Origin: Mycolicibacterium pyrenivorans
Lineage (GTDB): Bacteria > Actinomycetota > Actinomycetes > Mycobacteriales > Mycobacteriaceae
Direction of reading: 5' to 3'
Assembly: GCF_025821625.1 (NCBI RefSeq)
Contig: NZ_JACKSH010000295.1
Span: 94-48,660, forward strand
DNA length: 48,567 bases
This document shows, one piece after another, positions 31,836-39,945 of the stretch (its first letter is position 1; the number at the start of each line of letters is the position of its first letter). Position numbers and translations under genes: made by a program. The notes below the pieces were generated by a model. It was not told the origin of the DNA, ran no database searches, and saw nothing but the letters and a program-made list of their open reading frames with translations.

Positions 31836-32776
31836 ACGTCGCGGCGTGCCTGCTGCTCTACAGCGTCGCGGTGATTGTGTTCGGACCACCGGCGTTGGGC
31901 TTTCTCACCCGTGCCGGGCATGCTCCCCGATCGGGAGTGGCGGCCTGGTTAATCGCGATCGGCAGTGTCCTGCTCACCTGGCTGACCGTTGTTGTGCTCG
32001 TGATCGTCGACGTGGTTGCGCACTGGCACGACGGTGGCTCATTCGTTGTGTCCTGCGTCCGGTTGCTGTGTGATCTGGCTGCGGGCAAGGCGGGTAGCGC
32101 ACCCCAAGTGATGCTGCTGGCTTCGGCGGTTGCCGTGGTGGGCACCGTCGCCGTCATCGGCATCCGGCTCGTACGCGTCGTTGGGCGGCTGCGTGCGCAC
32201 GCTTACGAGCATGCAGAAGCTGTTCGACTGGTGGGCCGCCCGACCGGCGAACGCGACGTGTATGTCGTCGACGCCGCCGAGCGCACCGCGTATTGCGTGG
32301 CAGGAAAGCCACCTGCGATCGTGGTGACAACCGCAGCAGTAGCGGCTCTCGACGAGCGCGAACTCGCAGCGGTGCTCGCACATGAACGCGCCCATCTTGA
32401 CGGGCACCACCCCAGAATCGTCACGGCGTTGCGCGGCTTGGCGCTGGTCTTTCCCCGCCTTGCGCTGATGACGCGCGGTGCCGCCGAGATATCACGGTTG
32501 TTAGAAATGTGTGCCGACGATGCTGCCGCGCGCCGGCACGGCAAGCGTGCCCTGCTCACCGGGTTGATGGCTCTGGCCGCAGGCGCGCCGGCTGCCGCGC
32601 TGGGCGCCGCCGATGTCGCGGTGTTGAATCGCGCTGAGCGACTGGCCCTTCCGCCGGCGAATCATGTCCGCGTACGTACGCAGGCCGCTCTTACCAGCGC
32701 GACAGCGATGATTGCCATCGCGCCGCTGGGCACACTTGTGCTCGGCGTATCTGGGGTCTTTATGTGCGGCGTCTAG
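31832..32776 (+). CDS. blaR1: M56-family membrane metalloprotease, BlaR1-like (second copy)
   Basis: A 314-residue protein, close in length to mycobacterial BlaR (Rv1845c, 316 residues). Several transmembrane helices lie at the start (CLLLYSVAVIVFGPPALGFL, WLIAIGSVLLTWLTVVVLVIV) and middle; the zinc motif HERAH is at residues 184-188 in LAHERAHLDGHHPR, with a downstream acidic residue in LLEMCADDAA as a third ligand candidate. A final helix ends the protein; there is no penicillin-binding sensor domain. Its partner is the upstream BlaI. It is convergent with the antigen 85 gene. Confidence 0.87.
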   Translation: MNVAACLLLYSVAVIVFGPPALGFLTRAGHAPRSGVAAWLIAIGSVLLTWLTVVVLVIVDVVAHWHDGGSFVVSCVRLLCDLAAGKAGSAPQVMLLASAVAVVGTVAVIGIRLVRVVGRLRAHAYEHAEAVRLVGRPTGERDVYVVDAAERTAYCVAGKPPAIVVTTAAVAALDERELAAVLAHERAHLDGHHPRIVTALRGLALVFPRLALMTRGAAEISRLLEMCADDAAARRHGKRALLTGLMALAAGAPAAALGAADVAVLNRAERLALPPANHVRVRTQAALTSATAMIAIAPLGTLVLGVSGVFMCGV

Positions 32777-32903
32777 CTGGTTGTTAGCGCTGCGTGGAAA
32801 GACATGTGTCGTTTCTTGGGCGCGGGTGGTGCCGAGCCCGGGGGATGGCACCGTTTTCCGGCGAGGTTCTGCCCCCGCATCCAGCGCAGCCCCAGAACCC
32901 TCT

Positions 32904-33896
32904 TCATGATGTGGGGGAAGCGCCGAGCACCCGCTGGATGTCGGGCTTCATCTGCTGGAGCTGTGCGCCCCAGTAGTTCCACTGGTGGGTGCCGTTCTGC
33001 GGGAAGTTGAACACGCCGTTCTTACCGCCCGCGGCGATGTAGGTCTCCTGGAACGTCTTGTTCGTCCGGAGTGTGAAGCCCTCGAGGAACTTCGCGTTAA
33101 ACAGGTTGCCCGAGCTCATGCCGGCGTCCAGTTCGGACGGCTTGCCGTCACCGGCGTAGATCCAGATGCGGGTGCCGTTGGCGACCAGCTGGGCCATGTT
33201 GACCATCGGGTCGTTGCGCTTCCACGCCGGGTCACTCGATTCGCCCCACATGTCCTTGGACTTGTAGCCGCCGGCGTCACCCATCGACATGCCGACCAGC
33301 ATCGGCCACCAGCCCTCGGACAGGTTCAGGAAGCCCGAAAGCGATGCGGCGTACTGGAACTGCTGCGGGTGGTAGATCGCCATCACCAATGCGGCCGAAC
33401 CGGCCATCGACAGGCCCACCGCGGCATTCCGGGTGGGATCGACGGCCTTGTTGGCGGCGAGGTAGTTGGGCAGCTCACTGGAGATGAACGTCTCCCACTT
33501 GTAGGTGGAGCAGCCGGCCTTGCCGCAAGCTGGTGAGTACCAGTCGCTGTAGAAGCTGGACTGCCCCCCGACCGGCATAACCACAGCCAGGCCCGAGTCG
33601 AGATACCACTCGAAGGCGGCGGTGTTGATGTCCCAGCCGTTGAAGTCTTCCTGTGCACGAAGGCCGTCAAGCAGATAAACGCCCGGCGCGTTAGGGCCGC
33701 CACTTTGGAACTGAACCTTGATGTCGCGTCCCATCCCCGCTGACGGAACCATCAGGTACTCGACCGGCAGGCCCGGACGAGAAAACGCCCGCGCGGTTGC
33801 AGTGCCAAGGACGCTCATCGTGGTCAGCACCACAACTGCCACTGACGCCACCACCAACACGCGACGCGATACATCAGCCAGGCTCAACGCTTCCAC
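32904..33896 (-). CDS. Antigen 85-family mycolyltransferase
   Basis: A 330-residue secreted alpha/beta hydrolase closely related to Ag85A/B/C (Fbp), which transfer mycolic acids to arabinogalactan and to trehalose monomycolate. Signal peptide ends ATARA, and the mature start is FSRPGLPVEYL. The nucleophile Ser is in VGLSMAGSAAL, His in GTHQWNYWGAQ, with GGQSSFYSDW and CSTYKWETF as family signatures. GTG 33896 has AGAAGGA six bases upstream; ATG 33923 is a possible alternative. A perfect TACTA-N7-TAGTA operator is 44 bases upstream of the GTG. Assignment to one Ag85 paralogue is not possible by eye. Confidence 0.92.
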   Translation of the reverse strand: MEALSLADVSRRVLVVASVAVVVLTTMSVLGTATARAFSRPGLPVEYLMVPSAGMGRDIKVQFQSGGPNAPGVYLLDGLRAQEDFNGWDINTAAFEWYLDSGLAVVMPVGGQSSFYSDWYSPACGKAGCSTYKWETFISSELPNYLAANKAVDPTRNAAVGLSMAGSAALVMAIYHPQQFQYAASLSGFLNLSEGWWPMLVGMSMGDAGGYKSKDMWGESSDPAWKRNDPMVNMAQLVANGTRIWIYAGDGKPSELDAGMSSGNLFNAKFLEGFTLRTNKTFQETYIAAGGKNGVFNFPQNGTHQWNYWGAQLQQMKPDIQRVLGASPTS

Positions 33897-33939
33897 AATG
33901 ATTCCTTCTCTGTTCGCATGCACAGCGCTCCAGGAAAAC

Positions 33940-33956
33940 TACTATCGCGAATAGTA
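33940..33956. promoter_or_regulatory. BlaI-like operator TACTA-N7-TAGTA
   Basis: Perfect consensus dyad upstream of the antigen 85 gene, extended by ACTACTA on one side. Confidence 0.65.
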
Positions 33957-34157
33957 CTAAACTGGCTCGGACTCCACGCAAGCCGGCGCCGATGACGCCG
34001 CCGCCAGCCCGGCGGGCTGGCTCGAGCTGTGCCTCGAAGGCGCCCCAAAGCGTTCGTGGGTAACGAGTTTCGTCGAATCGCTTGTCACCGGGCGGTGAGT
34101 TTGGTTAAGTCACCTGATCCAAAGTAACGATTTGGTCACAGCGCGGAGGTCCCCGGA

Positions 34158-35162
34158 TTGGCTGAGCAGCGTTGGCCCGCGCAGCCGCGCCACGCGACCG
34201 ACTGGGACGCCGAGATCACCGAGGTCATTCCGTTCAACGAGTTCGGCGCACTCGCTGAACTCATGTTTCGGGAGCACTGCGCGTTCGACAAAGACTTCCA
34301 GGTCATACACGCCCGCGAGTTGGGCGACGATCTCGACTTGGACGCTGATCAAGCACCGCTGCGGCTGCTCGGGCCTGTCCCTCGGCACCCCGCCGGAGTG
34401 CGCCACCGACCGCTACCGCCTGTGGGGCACTCCAGCGGTCCGATGCGACCACCGCGGCGAGGGCGCCACCGCAACGTCGTCGCGGGCGCGGAGCGCAGCC
34501 GTGTTCTGATCGCAGCGATGGCCGCCGGCGCGGTGGGCGCGGCCGCCCAATCCGCACTGGGCGCTGCAGACATGGATTCCGGGCCGGCGGTGATGACCGC
34601 CGAAGCAACTGTTCTACACACCGGTACTGACGCCAGCGGCGGCGGGATGCAGGTGATCGCGGCGGCTCCGTCGGTCAATCCAGCAGTGGCGGCCGAGGAA
34701 TTCGCCCGCGGTGTCGCTTTCGCCCAGCAGCGCGCCGAACGGGAGGCACGGCTGCAGCGGCCGTTGTTCGTCGTGCCGACCCGGGGCATTCTCACATCTG
34801 GATTCGGCTACCGCTGGGGGACGCTACACAGCGGGATCGACATCGCCAACGCGACCGGCACACCAATCTACGCCGTCGCCGACGGCGTGGTCACCGCCGC
34901 CGGACCTGTGTCGGGCTTCGGTATCTGGGTCAAGCTGCGCCACGCCGATGGGACAGTCACTTTGTACGCTCACCTCAACAGCACCACCGTCAACGTCGGA
35001 GAGCGCGTGATGGCCGGCGACCAGGTCGCCACGATGGGAAGCACAGGAAACTCCACCGGACCCCACCTGCACCTGGAAGTGCACGCCAACGGCACCGACC
35101 GTGTCGATCCTGCACCGTGGTTGGCCGCGCGGGGCCTCACCCTTGGAGATCTCGTCGGTTAG
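34158..35162 (+). CDS. M23-family peptidoglycan endopeptidase
   Basis: A 334-residue protein. A poorly conserved N-terminal 90 residues precede a hydrophobic segment (VLIAAMAAGAVGAAAQSALG, about residues 115-134), a helical linker (AAEEFARGVAFAQQRAEREARL) and a LytM/M23 domain. Zinc ligands are seen in HSGIDIAN (HxxxD) and HLHLEV (HxH). Expected to cut peptide cross-links outside the membrane, similar in layout to mycobacterial Rv0950c. Start is TTG with GGAGG eight bases upstream. Residues about 66-105 are unusually Pro/Arg-rich and may reflect a local double frameshift. No TAC-N11-GTA site is seen before it. Confidence 0.8.
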   Translation: MAEQRWPAQPRHATDWDAEITEVIPFNEFGALAELMFREHCAFDKDFQVIHARELGDDLDLDADQAPLRLLGPVPRHPAGVRHRPLPPVGHSSGPMRPPRRGRHRNVVAGAERSRVLIAAMAAGAVGAAAQSALGAADMDSGPAVMTAEATVLHTGTDASGGGMQVIAAAPSVNPAVAAEEFARGVAFAQQRAEREARLQRPLFVVPTRGILTSGFGYRWGTLHSGIDIANATGTPIYAVADGVVTAAGPVSGFGIWVKLRHADGTVTLYAHLNSTTVNVGERVMAGDQVATMGSTGNSTGPHLHLEVHANGTDRVDPAPWLAARGLTLGDLVG

Positions 35163-35306
35163 GCACTGACCTGCGCTTAAGGCCCGGCTCAGCGCAACGC
35201 ACCACTGTCGAAGCCGTTGGCTACCCACCCTTTCGGGCACCATCGATAACGCGACGGACGCTACTTGAGCGAATCGTCGACGGCCACGCACCTATCCGCA
35301 CCGAGG

Positions 35307-35323
35307 TACTAATGACGGTAGTA
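35307..35323. promoter_or_regulatory. BlaI-like operator TACTA-N7-TAGTA (first of an overlapping pair)
   Basis: Perfect consensus dyad upstream of the broken small membrane gene; the second dyad starts 15 bases later. Confidence 0.62.
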
Positions 35324-35338
35324 CTATGATGCTTCGTA
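35322..35338. promoter_or_regulatory. BlaI-like operator TACTA-N7-TCGTA (second of the pair)
   Basis: TAC-N11-GTA dyad offset by exactly 15 bp from 35307 and sharing two bases with it, 24 bases before the ATG at 35362. Confidence 0.6.
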
Positions 35339-35361
35339 CTCGTTGGGAAGGCCGGTCACTC

Positions 35362-35622
35362 ATGAGCCCCAAGCGGCGGCTGCCGCGCAGCCGGAAACCG
35401 TCGATCTACACGCCGGAATATCGGCGTGAACGGTTGCGCTGACTGCTGGGCTGGCTGCTCGTCGGTGTCGGCTCGGTGATGGCGCTCGTGCACGTCTACA
35501 CGCACCTTGCACGGTTGCGCATCGTGGGCTATCAGGATCTGCTGCTGGGCTATCCCATGGCAGGGATGCTGGTGCTCGCCGGCTTCATGCTCGTCGGGTG
35601 GGCGGCCAAACCCAGCCGTTGA
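35362..35622 (+). pseudogene. Small two-helix membrane protein gene with an internal TGA
   Basis: In one frame, 26 codons (MSPKRRLPRSRK to RRERLR) are followed by TGA at 35440-35442, after which the same frame continues with LLGWLLVGVGSVMALVHVYTHLA, a short loop and a second helix ending in GWAAKPSR at 35622. The whole is a paralogue of the intact 93-residue protein at 29942. The TGA stands where Trp or Arg is likely, so a single point change explains it. The double operator upstream is intact. The 3' end overlaps the convergent lnt gene by 38 bases. Confidence 0.65.
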
Positions 35623-37333
35623 CGCGGCGTGCCGGACCGGCAATGTCACCCGCGGTGCCTGGGGGAGTGAGGATCCGGCCGATCAGCGTCGCGGTTAGCG
35701 TAGCGGCGGCGATCGCGATGAGCGCCCACTGCACCTGCGCCGCCCACCGCGTCGCCGCAGTGACGTTGGCCTGTAACGGGATTCGATAGACCAGGTGGGC
35801 AGGCTCGAAAAAGCCGGTGCCCGCCACGACCTCCCCTTGCGGGGTAATCACCGCGCTGATACCCGTCGTACCCGCCACAACAACGCTGCGCCCGTGCTCG
35901 ATGGCCCGGATCTTGGCGAATGCCAACTGCTGGCGGCTCATCTGCTCGTTGAACGTCGCGTTGTTGCTCGGAACCGCCAGCATCTGCGCGCCGTTGAGCA
36001 CCGCCTCGCGCGCGGCCCGATCGAAGATGACCTCCCAGCACGTGGTGACACCGACCGACACCCCGCCCGCCTGCACGACGCCGCTGCCGGCGCCCGCCGT
36101 GAAGTATCCGGCCCGGTCGGCGAAATCGGAAACGTGGCGAAAGAAGCTACGCCAGGGCAGGTATTCACCGAACGGCTGAACGATCTTCTTGTCATGCCGT
36201 TGTCCCGGCCCGCTGACCGGATCCCACACGATCACCGAGTTGGCACTGACCGGCGTCGATGGACTCCACTCGGGCCGAGCCAGGACGGCGCCAACCAGAA
36301 TGGGCGCGCCAACCGCCCCGGCGGCCCGCGTGATCTGCCGCCCCGCATCCTCGTTGAGCAGCGGATCGATATCCGAAGAATTCTCCGGCCAGATAACGAA
36401 CTGCGGTTGGGCGGCTCGCCCGGAGCGGATATCGTCGGCCAGTCGCAGCGTCTGGCGGACATGGTTGTCCAACACGGCGCGGCGCTGGGCATTGAAATCC
36501 AAACCGAGCCGGGGGACATTGCCCTGCACCACAGCGACCGTCACCGAGGGCCCGCCGTGCCCGGTTGAGGCCCACACCAGGGGCGCCATCGCCGCACTGC
36601 CGACGGTGACCAGCGCCAGGCACACAACGCACACCGCGACGGTGACCCTGAGATCGGTGCTCGCCGAGCGCCGAACCAGCAGGGCAAGGCCGGCCACACA
36701 AAAGCCCACCAACGCCGTCGTGAACGACACCAGCGCCACCCCGCCCACGCGCGCCAACACGGCCAGCGGGCCGTCGGCCTGGCTGAATCCGACCACGCCC
36801 CAGGGAAAACCGCCGAATGGAAACACACTCTTGAGCCATTCGATGGCCGCCCACCAGGCCGCCCACCACAACGGCCACCCGATCCGTCCGCGCAGCAGCA
36901 CGGCCGGCACGGCGAATATGGCGGGAAAAAGCGCACACACGACGGCCAGCGCCACCCAGGGAAGCGGGCCCACCAGGGCGCCGACCCACGGCAACAACGG
37001 CAGATAGAACGCCAACCCGAACAACAGACCGTACCCGAAGCCGCCGGCTACGCCGGTCAACGGATCGGCCAGCACCCACGCCAACAGCGCCAGGCCCACG
37101 ATCGCGCTGAGCCACCAGCCCAGCGGTGGAAAACTCGCCGCCACCAGCAGCCCTGCGGCCACCGCGCCGGCTGCTTTGGCCAGCCGGCGACCCAGCACAC
37201 AACCACCGTCGGCGCTCACTTCCCGCACGGCCCAAACCACGCAGAACCACTGCGCAGACGATGACTGACTCCGCCACGCGCGATCCCTGGTCTGTACACC
37301 ATTTACCACCGTCCTCATCGGATTCGCCATCAC
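35585..37333 (-). CDS. lnt: Apolipoprotein N-acyltransferase Lnt
   Basis: A 582-residue membrane enzyme that adds the third acyl chain to the N-terminal Cys of lipoproteins. Several N-terminal transmembrane helices (AGAVAAGLLVAASFPPLGWWL onward) precede a carbon-nitrogen hydrolase domain. The catalytic triad is visible as Glu in VIWPENSSD, Lys in HDKKIVQPFGEY and Cys in GVTTCWEVIFD, and a final transmembrane helix follows (LIAIAAATLTATLIG). The exact start is uncertain: ATG codons cluster at 37318-37333 close to the operators at 37356-37387, consistent with a leaderless transcript. Multiple lipoproteins in this window are potential substrates. Confidence 0.9.
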   Translation of the reverse strand: MMANPMRTVVNGVQTRDRAWRSQSSSAQWFCVVWAVREVSADGGCVLGRRLAKAAGAVAAGLLVAASFPPLGWWLSAIVGLALLAWVLADPLTGVAGGFGYGLLFGLAFYLPLLPWVGALVGPLPWVALAVVCALFPAIFAVPAVLLRGRIGWPLWWAAWWAAIEWLKSVFPFGGFPWGVVGFSQADGPLAVLARVGGVALVSFTTALVGFCVAGLALLVRRSASTDLRVTVAVCVVCLALVTVGSAAMAPLVWASTGHGGPSVTVAVVQGNVPRLGLDFNAQRRAVLDNHVRQTLRLADDIRSGRAAQPQFVIWPENSSDIDPLLNEDAGRQITRAAGAVGAPILVGAVLARPEWSPSTPVSANSVIVWDPVSGPGQRHDKKIVQPFGEYLPWRSFFRHVSDFADRAGYFTAGAGSGVVQAGGVSVGVTTCWEVIFDRAAREAVLNGAQMLAVPSNNATFNEQMSRQQLAFAKIRAIEHGRSVVVAGTTGISAVITPQGEVVAGTGFFEPAHLVYRIPLQANVTAATRWAAQVQWALIAIAAATLTATLIGRILTPPGTAGDIAGPARRVNGWVWPPTRRA

Positions 37334-37355
37334 ATCGTGGCGTCACTCAACAATC

Positions 37356-37372
37356 TACGACCTCAGCTAGTA
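37356..37372. promoter_or_regulatory. BlaI-like operator TACGA-N7-TAGTA (first of an overlapping pair)
   Basis: TAC-N11-GTA dyad 23 bases upstream of the lnt start region, paired with one at 37371. Confidence 0.58.
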
Positions 37373-37387
37373 CTAGTCTTGACAGTA
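37371..37387. promoter_or_regulatory. BlaI-like operator TACTA-N7-CAGTA (second of the pair)
   Basis: Offset 15 bp from the previous dyad. A TTGACA hexamer (37379-37384) overlaps it on the plus strand, so this region may be a divergent promoter. Confidence 0.58.
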
Positions 37388-37416
37388 GAACTTGAGGACC
37401 GGCGATCTTCGCGGGT

Positions 37417-37707
37417 ATGCCTGCCACGCACACACTTGTCGTCAGATTGCCTGACTTCGCGAACATGGAGCCGGAAGATGTCCGCCTGGTCTCCTCCCAC
37501 ATGCCCGATGGGAAGTATGTCGGAGTAAGCAGCCAGGATAACGGTGCGCGTCATGACGGCGGTGCGCTGCGCCGCTCAGCCGAGTTCGTCTCGGACGCCG
37601 TGCCCGCTACCGGCGCTGACCGCTGCCGCGGTCATAAACCTCAAGGCAGCCGGCAAGTCATCGCGCGACCGATCCAACGATGTCGCGAATCAATCGTTGT
37701 TCTATAA
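37417..37707 (+). CDS. Hypothetical protein, uncertain
   Basis: A 96-codon frame downstream of the divergent operator pair. The first half (MPATHTLVVRLPDFA, PEDVRLVSSHMPDGKYVGV) reads like a plausible globular protein; the second half is Arg-rich and may be out of frame. No family recognised and no clear ribosome site. It could be a degraded gene. Confidence 0.3.
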   Translation: MPATHTLVVRLPDFANMEPEDVRLVSSHMPDGKYVGVSSQDNGARHDGGALRRSAEFVSDAVPATGADRCRGHKPQGSRQVIARPIQRCRESIVVL

Positions 37708-37755
37708 AGATTTGTTGAAGATGCGCGGCACCGGGCGCGCCGGCCACCTACGAAA

Positions 37756-37772
37756 TACGTAGTAGGGCAGTA
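37756..37772. promoter_or_regulatory. BlaI-like operator TACGT-N7-CAGTA
   Basis: TAC-N11-GTA dyad ending eight bases before the GTG of the orphan response regulator. Confidence 0.5.
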
Positions 37773-37780
37773 TTGAGTGG

Positions 37781-38515
37781 GTGCATAACAGCGCACCCAC
37801 CGCACCATCGCAGCAAGTGCTCGTTGTCGATGGCGACGCCGGCTGGACTGACCTTCTCGCCGAATACCTTCGCGCTGAGGAGGTGTCGGTGGTGGTCACC
37901 GACAACTGCGATGAAGCACTGACCGCGGCCAAGAATTTGCAGCCCCGGATAATCCTTCTTGATGCCGATGTGCGCGGCGGCGACGGCATGCAGCTGTGCC
38001 GTCGGATGCGCACGCTATCTGATGGCCATATCACCATGTTGACCGCACGACGTGATGAGGGCACTACGATCGCTGGGCTCGCCGCCGGAGCCGACGACGT
38101 GCTCGCCAAGCCAATCTCCAGTCGTGAGATTGCCGCCCGCATACGGGCAATCCGGCGCCGCTTGCATGCGTCGCCGGCGGACCACACTGTCGGGTCGTAT
38201 TCCGAGAATCCGCCAGCAAGGCAGGTATTCGGGCGGCTTTGCGTCGATATTGCGCGGCGCGAGGTCTTCCTTGCCGACGAGCAGATCAGCTTGACCCGAA
38301 CGGAGTTCGAGATTCTGGCGATGCTGGCTCAACGGCCGGGCGCCGTGACGACCCGTCAAGAGATGTTGGACGCGGTGTGGGGATCGCGCTGGGCGGGCAG
38401 CATCACAAACATCCACGTGCACATCGGTCATCTGCGCAGAAAATTGGGAGACGACCCCGCCAGACCACTGCTGGTGTTGAACGTACGCGGAATCGGCTAC
38501 CGTTTAGCTGTCTAG
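37781..38515 (+). CDS. OmpR-family response regulator without an adjacent kinase
   Basis: A 244-residue regulator. The receiver domain has VVDGDAGW (the acidic pair is altered: D-G-D instead of D-D), Asp in IILLDADVRGGDG, Thr in TMLTARR and Lys in VLAKPISS. The winged helix has LTRTEFEILAMLAQRPGAVTTRQEML and VHIGHLRRKLGDD. No histidine kinase gene lies beside it. The GTG start is eight bases after an operator dyad, so a leaderless or very short leader is likely. The DNA-binding domain resembles that of the regulator at 21960, raising the possibility of shared targets or cross-talk. Confidence 0.85.
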   Translation: MHNSAPTAPSQQVLVVDGDAGWTDLLAEYLRAEEVSVVVTDNCDEALTAAKNLQPRIILLDADVRGGDGMQLCRRMRTLSDGHITMLTARRDEGTTIAGLAAGADDVLAKPISSREIAARIRAIRRRLHASPADHTVGSYSENPPARQVFGRLCVDIARREVFLADEQISLTRTEFEILAMLAQRPGAVTTRQEMLDAVWGSRWAGSITNIHVHIGHLRRKLGDDPARPLLVLNVRGIGYRLAV

Positions 38516-38593
38516 CTGCGATGCGCACGGCCAATCGTGGTCTGCGCCGCTGCGCAATCCGGACGCCCGCGGTGGTCGCGGACTACCCGACGG

Positions 38594-39055
38594 TCAGGCC
38601 CCGCCGAGCACGATCCTTCCCGGACTGGTCAGCGTCTGACACAGTTGGCGCAGATCGATAATGCCAAACATGTTGGCGGCCAAGGCTTGGCATCCGGTGG
38701 GGCGCATAGGCACGTACCAGCCGACGTGTTCAACTCCCTGGCGGCCGCAGACCGGCCACGCCCCCAGTCCTTGCGTGCCGATTACACGCTCGGCGACGCG
38801 GATCTGCTCGGTGCGAGCTGCGTTGGCGGGATTGCCTCGACCGCCATGCTCTGCCCATGTCGAGGGCTGGAACTGGAGCCCGCCGAAGTATCCGTTGCCG
38901 GTGCTGATCGACCAGTCGCCTCCAGATTCGCATTGCGCAATGGCGTCCCAATCGATCGCATTGGCGTAGGCCGATATTGGATCGACGGCATGCGCGGTGA
39001 CCGCGAGCGCCCCGCTGACGGCGATGGCGGTGAGAAACCTGCAGACTGCCCTCAT
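38594..39055 (-). CDS. Resuscitation-promoting factor (Rpf domain)
   Basis: A 153-residue secreted protein. Signal peptide (FLTAIAVSGALAVTAHA) is followed at once by an Rpf lysozyme-like domain: DWDAIAQCESGGDWSISTGN with the catalytic Glu, GYFGGLQFQPSTW and ERVIGTQGLGAWPVC. A short tail follows with MRPTGCQALAANMFGI. Rpf proteins cleave glycan strands and act with RipA to restart growth of dormant mycobacteria. ATG 39055 has AAGGA six bases upstream; the longer frame to 39163 is unsupported. A near-match dyad (TACTG-N7-TAGTG, 39140-39156) stands upstream. Confidence 0.87.
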   Translation of the reverse strand: MRAVCRFLTAIAVSGALAVTAHAVDPISAYANAIDWDAIAQCESGGDWSISTGNGYFGGLQFQPSTWAEHGGRGNPANAARTEQIRVAERVIGTQGLGAWPVCGRQGVEHVGWYVPMRPTGCQALAANMFGIIDLRQLCQTLTSPGRIVLGGA

Positions 39056-39411
39056 CGTGGTCCTTCCCCGACACAGGCGCGGAGCCGCCCGCTGCGATGT
39101 GGTGCTTAAGTCAACACTGTGGCCATATTGCACTTCCGATACTGGCGTGACTAGTGGTGCCACAGTGAGAAAAGGGTGGCAAATGTCTTACAGTCCGACG
39201 CCGGCATGCCGAAGCGCCAATCAGCGCCCCCGGGGCATGCCTGCGCATACATGGCTAGCGCGTGAACGACTTACGGACTACGGACGGACTACGGACGTCC
39301 AAGGGCTCGCTTGCTGTCGGTGACCCACCAATCTGAGTTCGACGGTCCGTTATGGACTCTCACCACGTACCGGAGAGCAATATGGACTCGCATAAGTAGA
39401 GGAGAACAACG
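39056..39411. other. Divergent region between rpf and the cupin gene
   Basis: No gene seen. It contains a near-match dyad at 39140-39156 and two tandem 11-bp repeats at 39274-39295. Confidence 0.5.
39274..39295. repeat. Two tandem copies of CGGACTACGGA
   Basis: Identical 11-bp units at 39274-39284 and 39285-39295, about 115 bases before the cupin gene. The 11-bp period is that of OmpR-type regulator sites, though the sequence differs from the other repeats here. Confidence 0.7.
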
Positions 39412-39849
39412 ATGTCGAACAACCCCGAGCGCAGCACCGCGTGGCAGACGGCACTGACCGTCATACAGACCGCGACACCGCCGGCACTTCCCGAAGGCGC
39501 GGAGGTGATGACCGTGGTGATTGAGTACCCGCCGGGCGACCCGGGCGCCCCGCCACACCGCCACCCCGGCGGACCAGCGTTTGGCTATGTGCTCGAAGGC
39601 GAGATCCTGTTCGAGCTGGAAGGTGAGCCGCCGCGCGTGCTCAAAGCCGGCGAAGCGTTCTGGGAACCCGGCGGTGACGTGATCCATTACCAGGACGCCA
39701 ACAACCGCCCGGACATCCCGGTGCGATTCCTCGTGACGATGCTGTGCGCGCCAGGTCAGCCGATGCTTGTTCTGGTCGACGAGGACGAACTGGTTGCGCG
39801 CCAGGGCCGTCGCGTAGCAGCCGGAGCAACAACGCCGCCCGGATCCTGA
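39412..39849 (+). CDS. Cupin-domain protein
   Basis: A 145-residue cytoplasmic single-domain cupin. Motif 1 is PPHRHPGGPAFGYVLEGEI with two His and a Glu as metal ligands; motif 2 is around FWEPGGDVIHYQDAN. The small beta-barrel usually binds a divalent metal and may be an isomerase, dioxygenase or sensor; the function here is unknown. GGAG is about nine bases before the ATG. It is convergent with the DUF2752 gene, with a hairpin between them. Confidence 0.8.
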   Translation: MSNNPERSTAWQTALTVIQTATPPALPEGAEVMTVVIEYPPGDPGAPPHRHPGGPAFGYVLEGEILFELEGEPPRVLKAGEAFWEPGGDVIHYQDANNRPDIPVRFLVTMLCAPGQPMLVLVDEDELVARQGRRVAAGATTPPGS

Positions 39850-39900
39850 ATCGTGTCGGCCAGCTGGTGCTAACGATCAGCTGCGGGGTATGTGCGTCGG

Positions 39901-39920
39901 CGGCGGCATCACGGCCGCCG
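39901..39920. terminator. Hairpin between convergent genes
   Basis: CGGCGGC (39901-39907) pairs with GCCGCCG (39914-39920) around ATCACG. It lies between the cupin stop and the DUF2752 stop and may end both transcripts. Confidence 0.4.
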
Positions 39921-39945
39921 GCGCCATCCCCTGTTTGACACAGAG

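Noticed and set aside
34350..34475. Possible double frameshift in the M23 protein N-terminal region
   Set aside because: Pro/Arg-rich stretch looks odd, but no alternative frame gives a clearly better product, so the gene was left intact.
39140..39156. TACTG-N7-TAGTG before rpf
   Set aside because: GTG instead of GTA in the second half-site; kept only as a near-match.
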